From Gammaproteobacteria bacterium (GTDB taxonomy: Bacteria > Pseudomonadota > Gammaproteobacteria > Eutrophobiales > Eutrophobiaceae): DNA of 8,917 nt. Position numbers and translations under genes: made by a program. The stretch lies in the NCBI GenBank assembly GCA_016844485.1, contig JAENIZ010000095.1, forward strand, positions 1 through 8,917, given 5' to 3'. Below the pieces are notes generated by a model. That model did no database searches. It saw only the letters and a program-made list of their open reading frames with translations, and had not been told where the DNA came from. This document shows, in pieces, positions 6,661 to 8,917 of the stretch. Within the stretch, counting starts at the first letter, position 1, and every line of letters starts with the position of its first letter.

Positions 6661-6674
6661 CTTGACCTGTCAAG
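6661..6674. promoter_or_regulatory. Short palindrome adjoining the plsY start
   Basis: CTTGAC-CT-GTCAAG is a 6-bp inverted repeat with a 2-bp centre, ending one base before the plsY ATG and occupying the position where a ribosome binding site would be expected. It could be an operator half-site pair, but at this size chance is also plausible. Confidence 0.3.
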
Positions 6675-6675
6675 C

Positions 6676-7293
6676 ATGACAGATTCCAATACTCTTATGA
6701 TAGTCAACATCGCATTGGTGCTCATCGCCTATTTCGTCGGGTCGATTTCCTCCGCTGTGATTGTCTGTAAATTGATGCGGCTCGACGATCCACGCACACA
6801 TGGTTCAAACAATCCCGGGGCAACAAATGTCTTACGCCTGCATGGCAAAAAGGCGGCCTTGTTGACCTTGACGGGCGATATGCTCAAAGGTGTGCTCCCG
6901 CTATTGATTGCCCACCTCCTCAATGTCCCCGAGTTGGTAATAGCCCTGACAGGGGTCGCTACATTTACCGGGCATCTCTATCCTGTGTTTTTCGGTTTTC
7001 ACGGCGGGAAAGGTGTTGCCACACTGATTGGCATCCTCTTTGGAATTTACTGGCCGCTGGGTCTGGCATTTTCAGGAACCTGGTTGCTTGTCGCACTGTT
7101 ATTCCGTTATTCATCACTTTCGGGACTCGTTGCCGCAGTATTAACACCCTTCTATACCGCCGTATTACTGCCCTCCGTTTACTACATTGCGGCTAACAGT
7201 CTGATGGCGATCATTCTGATCTGGCGCCACCGCGCGAATATAAAAAAATTGATGGCAGGAACAGAGAGCAAGATTGGCGCAGGCAAGCCGTGA
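6676..7293 (+). CDS. plsY: Acyl-phosphate:glycerol-3-phosphate acyltransferase PlsY
   Basis: Polytopic inner-membrane enzyme that transfers the acyl group from acyl-phosphate (made by PlsX) to the sn-1 position of glycerol-3-phosphate, starting phospholipid synthesis. The 205 residues match the family. The three cytoplasmic-face motifs are intact: GSISSA at 22–27, GSNNPGATNVLR at 43–54 and GHLYPVFFGFHGGKGVAT at 99–116, and the C-terminus has the usual WRHRANIKKLMAGTESKI. Several hydrophobic membrane segments lie between them. The ATG at 6676 has no clear Shine–Dalgarno sequence; a second in-frame ATG at 6697 (MIVNIALVL) would give a start closer to E. coli PlsY and cannot be excluded. It is divergent from folB, as in E. 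coli, and converges on tsaD with a 42-bp gap. Confidence 0.97.
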   Translation: MTDSNTLMIVNIALVLIAYFVGSISSAVIVCKLMRLDDPRTHGSNNPGATNVLRLHGKKAALLTLTGDMLKGVLPLLIAHLLNVPELVIALTGVATFTGHLYPVFFGFHGGKGVATLIGILFGIYWPLGLAFSGTWLLVALLFRYSSLSGLVAAVLTPFYTAVLLPSVYYIAANSLMAIILIWRHRANIKKLMAGTESKIGAGKP

Positions 7294-7335
7294 AGTGTCA
7301 TCCGTGAAAAGTTTCTTTCGCCTCACCCTGATTTT

Positions 7336-8361
7336 CTAATCCCTGGTCCCTAGTCTCTGAAGTTCGGTCATTGGCCACCTTGCCCGTGCAGCGAATGATA
7401 GCGGTTCCCGCTGCCCCGCCTTGAGACGCACATAACCGGCATAGGCGATCATGGCGCCATTATCCGTGCAGAATTCCGGCCGCGGGAAATAGACAAGTGC
7501 ACCCATCTGGCTGCCAACCTCCGTCAAACGCTCTCTCAGCTGGCGATTGGCGCTGACCCCGCCGGCCACGACCAGCGTTCTTAATCCGGTCTCTTCCAGC
7601 GCACGGCGGCACTTGATAATCAATGTGTCAACGACAGCATCGACAAAGGCGCGTGCGATATCAGCCCGTGTCTGCTGGTCGTTGTCTTCTGTTTTCACTG
7701 TATTCAAGGCGCAGGTCTTCAAGCCACTGAAACTGAAATCGAGCCCGGGGCGATCCGTCATGGGGCGCGGGAACCGGAACCTGGCCGGGTTTCCCTGCTC
7801 TGCCAGTTTTGCCAGTGCCGGTCCGCCCGGATATCCGAGACCGAGCAGTTTTGCGGTTTTATCAAACGCCTCCCCTGCGGCATCATCCACCGATTCACCC
7901 AGTAACCGGTAATCTCCAGGTTGCCTGACCTCGACCAGTTGTGTATGTCCCCCGGACACCAGTAATGCAACAAAGGGAAATTGTGGCGGGTTATCTTCCA
8001 GCATAGGGGCCAACAGGTGGGCCTCCATATGGTGAATGGCGACTGCAGGCACTCCCCAACCATAGGCCAGGCTCCGTCCGACGGCGACACCCACCAGCAG
8101 CGCGCCGATCAATCCCGGACCTGCGGTATAGGCGATGCCATCAATATCCTTACCCGTCAATTTGGAGTCTGTCAGTACCGACTTGACCAGGGGAATGACC
8201 CTGCGTACATGATCCCGCGAGGCAAGTTCAGGGACGACCCCGCCGTAGTGTTGGTGCATATCCACCTGACTGTGGAGGACATGCGCGAGCAATCCTTGAT
8301 CTGAATCATAGACAGCAAGACCTGTTTCATCACAGGAGGTTTCTATGCCGAGGACACGCAT
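7336..8361 (-). CDS. tsaD: tRNA N6-adenosine threonylcarbamoyltransferase TsaD
   Basis: Cytoplasmic, normally essential enzyme that, with TsaB and TsaE, transfers the threonylcarbamoyl group from TsaC's product to A37 of ANN-decoding tRNAs (t6A). The 341 residues show the full Kae1/TsaD pattern: LGIETSCDET at 4–13, GGVVPELASRDH at 40–51, the metal-binding HHMEAH with H111 and H115, SGGHTQL at 136–142, DDAAGEAFDK at 159–168, GLDFSFSGLKT around 206, AGGVSANRQLR, and the third metal ligand D300 in CTDNGAM. The start at 8359–8361 gives the typical MRVLGIETSCDET N-terminus, although no strong ribosome binding site precedes it. It is divergent from rpsU with 116 bp between starts, the classical tsaD/rpsU arrangement, and converges on plsY. 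Confidence 0.98.
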   Translation of the reverse strand: MRVLGIETSCDETGLAVYDSDQGLLAHVLHSQVDMHQHYGGVVPELASRDHVRRVIPLVKSVLTDSKLTGKDIDGIAYTAGPGLIGALLVGVAVGRSLAYGWGVPAVAIHHMEAHLLAPMLEDNPPQFPFVALLVSGGHTQLVEVRQPGDYRLLGESVDDAAGEAFDKTAKLLGLGYPGGPALAKLAEQGNPARFRFPRPMTDRPGLDFSFSGLKTCALNTVKTEDNDQQTRADIARAFVDAVVDTLIIKCRRALEETGLRTLVVAGGVSANRQLRERLTEVGSQMGALVYFPRPEFCTDNGAMIAYAGYVRLKAGQREPLSFAARARWPMTELQRLGTRD

Positions 8362-8377
8362 ATTGGTTAATTAAGTC

Positions 8378-8390
8378 CCTGAAAATCAGG
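8378..8390. repeat. Short inverted repeat between tsaD and rpsU
   Basis: CCTGA-AAA-TCAGG, a 5-bp stem with a 3-base loop, lies 17 bp upstream of the tsaD start in the divergent region. It is short enough to be chance, but its position fits a regulatory site acting on tsaD or rpsU. Confidence 0.25.
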
Positions 8391-8399
8391 ATTAAAACA

Positions 8400-8427
8400 T
8401 TGCATTTCTTTACCAAGCCACTAGAAT
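8400..8427 (+). promoter_or_regulatory. Candidate sigma-70 promoter for rpsU
   Basis: TTGCAT at 8400–8405 and TAGAAT at 8422–8427 are separated by 16 bp; the -10 box matches five of six consensus bases and the -35 box matches the first three. Transcription would begin near 8434, leaving a leader of roughly 45 bases before the rpsU ATG. The match is by eye only, and a housekeeping ribosomal gene should have a promoter in this gap. Confidence 0.4.
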
Positions 8428-8477
8428 TACGCGCTTTTCCACTCGAAGATGAGGTTAATCTAAGGAAATCAGATTGT

Positions 8478-8705
8478 ATGCCATTTGTAAAAGTTAGAGA
8501 TAATGAACCATTCGATATCGCCCTGCGCCGCTTCAAGCGTGCCTGTGAAAAAGCAGGTACCCTCGCCGAAATACACAGACGGGAATTCTATGAGAAACCC
8601 ACCCAGGTAAGAAAGCGCAAGGCAGCTGCAGCCGTCAAACGGCACCAGAAAAAGTCCTTTAAAAGCATGAGCCGAAGGGCACCACGCCGCCCCTCCCCCT
8701 CCTGA
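8478..8705 (+). CDS. rpsU: 30S ribosomal protein S21
   Basis: Small basic ribosomal protein S21 of the 30S subunit, needed for efficient translation initiation. Residues 1–45 are textbook: MPFVKVRDNEPFDIALRRFK, RACEKAGTLAEIHRREFYEK, PTQVRKRK. The start at ATG 8478 is fixed by homology and by AAGGA at 8462–8466; the frame is open further upstream to an ATG at 8400, but that stretch covers the promoter. The product is 75 residues instead of the common 71. After KRHQKK (about residue 59) it departs from the usual ...RRTRLY-type ending and finishes MSRRAPRRPSPS, encoded by a C-rich tract at about 8690–8702. Other frames there do not restore a standard tail. It heads an rpsU–yqeY run, which in many relatives continues to dnaG and rpoD. 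Confidence 0.95.
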   Translation: MPFVKVRDNEPFDIALRRFKRACEKAGTLAEIHRREFYEKPTQVRKRKAAAAVKRHQKKSFKSMSRRAPRRPSPS

Positions 8706-8724
8706 ATTCATTACCCGCTGGCCA

Positions 8725-8917
8725 ATGTCCCCGATAAAGCAGCGTATCAATGATGACGTCAAGGACGCCATGCGCGCCAGGGACAAGGAACGCATGTCTG
8801 CCTTACGTATGATCCTGGCGGCCATCCAGCAAAAAGAGGTCGATGAACGTATTGAACTCGATGATCCCCAGACGCTGGTTGTCCTGGACAAGATGACGAA
8901 ACAACACCGTGATTCCA
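8725..8917 (+). CDS. GatB/YqeY-domain protein, N-terminal part (3' partial)
   Basis: The reading frame starting at ATG 8725 runs off the window after 64 complete codons. It encodes MSPIKQRINDDVKDAMRARD, then KERMSALRMILAAIQQKEVD and TLVVLDKMTKQHRDS, which is the start of the YqeY family (about 150 residues, helical GatB/YqeY domain related to the C-terminal region of amidotransferase subunit GatB). The biochemical role is not established; the domain in GatB binds tRNA. It follows rpsU after 19 bp, the standard rpsU–yqeY–dnaG order of many proteobacteria, so co-transcription is expected. No strong ribosome binding site is visible, so translational coupling to rpsU is possible. Its frame is also open back through the end of rpsU, but the ATG gives the homologous N-terminus. 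Confidence 0.92.
   Translation, partial: MSPIKQRINDDVKDAMRARDKERMSALRMILAAIQQKEVDERIELDDPQTLVVLDKMTKQHRDS

Larger units (their letters stand above)
6417..6675. other. Non-coding region between divergent folB and plsY
   Basis: A 259-bp gap between divergent genes that I believe to be non-coding. From left to right it holds a short leader before folB, a repeat-like element with inverted arms (6453–6609), a 12-bp hairpin (6606–6644), three GTTAAGT heptamers and a small palindrome touching the plsY start (6661–6674). Promoters for both genes should be here, but I cannot place them with confidence. TTGACC at 6662–6667 resembles a -35 box, but it is too close to the plsY ATG to serve that start. 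Confidence 0.7.

Noticed and set aside
7294..7335. Terminator between convergent plsY and tsaD
   Set aside because: I find no stem followed by a T-run on either strand in these 42 bases.
8400..8477. Upstream start for rpsU adding 26 residues
   Set aside because: The universal MP-x-V-KVR start at 8478 has its own AAGGA site, and the extension overlaps the likely promoter.
8469..8891. Open frame of 140 codons antisense to rpsU and yqeY
   Set aside because: It crosses two clear genes on the other strand; its low-complexity Ser/Arg-rich sequence is typical of a reversed frame.
1..8917. CRISPR array, tRNA or rRNA gene, phage or toxin–antitoxin module
   Set aside because: No regularly spaced repeats, no cloverleaf-like sequence and no relevant protein motifs were seen on either strand.

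Overview
The window looks like chromosomal core DNA from a free-living, non-enteric gammaproteobacterium. The evidence is the combination tsaD / rpsU–yqeY / plsY / folB–folK / pteridine reductase / COG1565 methyltransferase / uppP. This order resembles the enteric bacA–folB–plsY–tsaD–rpsU neighbourhood, but with the folK–pteridine reductase–methyltransferase insertion that I associate with Chromatiales-type and sulfur-oxidiser-type gammaproteobacteria. The lineage assignment is inference from gene content; there is no rRNA or tRNA here.

Layout. (1) 1–1513, plus strand: the C-terminal half of a chromate transporter (chrA), a small membrane-anchored protein I do not recognise, and a Coa1-family membrane protein broken by a frameshift. 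(2) 1525–4284, minus strand: a likely operon in the order COG1565/NDUFAF7-like SAM methyltransferase (also frameshifted) – lipoprotein – uppP (undecaprenyl-diphosphate phosphatase), with 6-bp and 16-bp gaps. (3) 4364–5095, plus strand: a PTR1-like pteridine reductase, divergent from the methyltransferase and ending 5 bp from the next convergent gene. (4) 5101–6416, minus strand: folB – folK – small putative lipoprotein. (5) 6417–6675: a non-coding stretch with a dispersed-repeat-like element bounded by inverted GTCATTTCGA arms, then a 12-bp hairpin and three GTTAAGT heptamers just upstream of plsY. (6) 6676–7293, plus: plsY. (7) 7336–8361, minus: tsaD. (8) 8478 to the end, plus: rpsU and the start of a GatB/YqeY-domain gene, divergent from tsaD.

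Functional themes are reduced-folate/pterin metabolism (folB, folK, pteridine reductase), envelope precursor and lipid synthesis (uppP, plsY, two lipoproteins) and translation (tsaD, rpsU, yqeY). I see no CRISPR array, phage, insertion sequence with a transposase, or defence system. The items most worth following up are the two frameshifted genes, the repeat and hairpin block before plsY, the atypical C-terminus of ribosomal protein S21, and the two uncharacterised lipoproteins in the uppP and folate operons.
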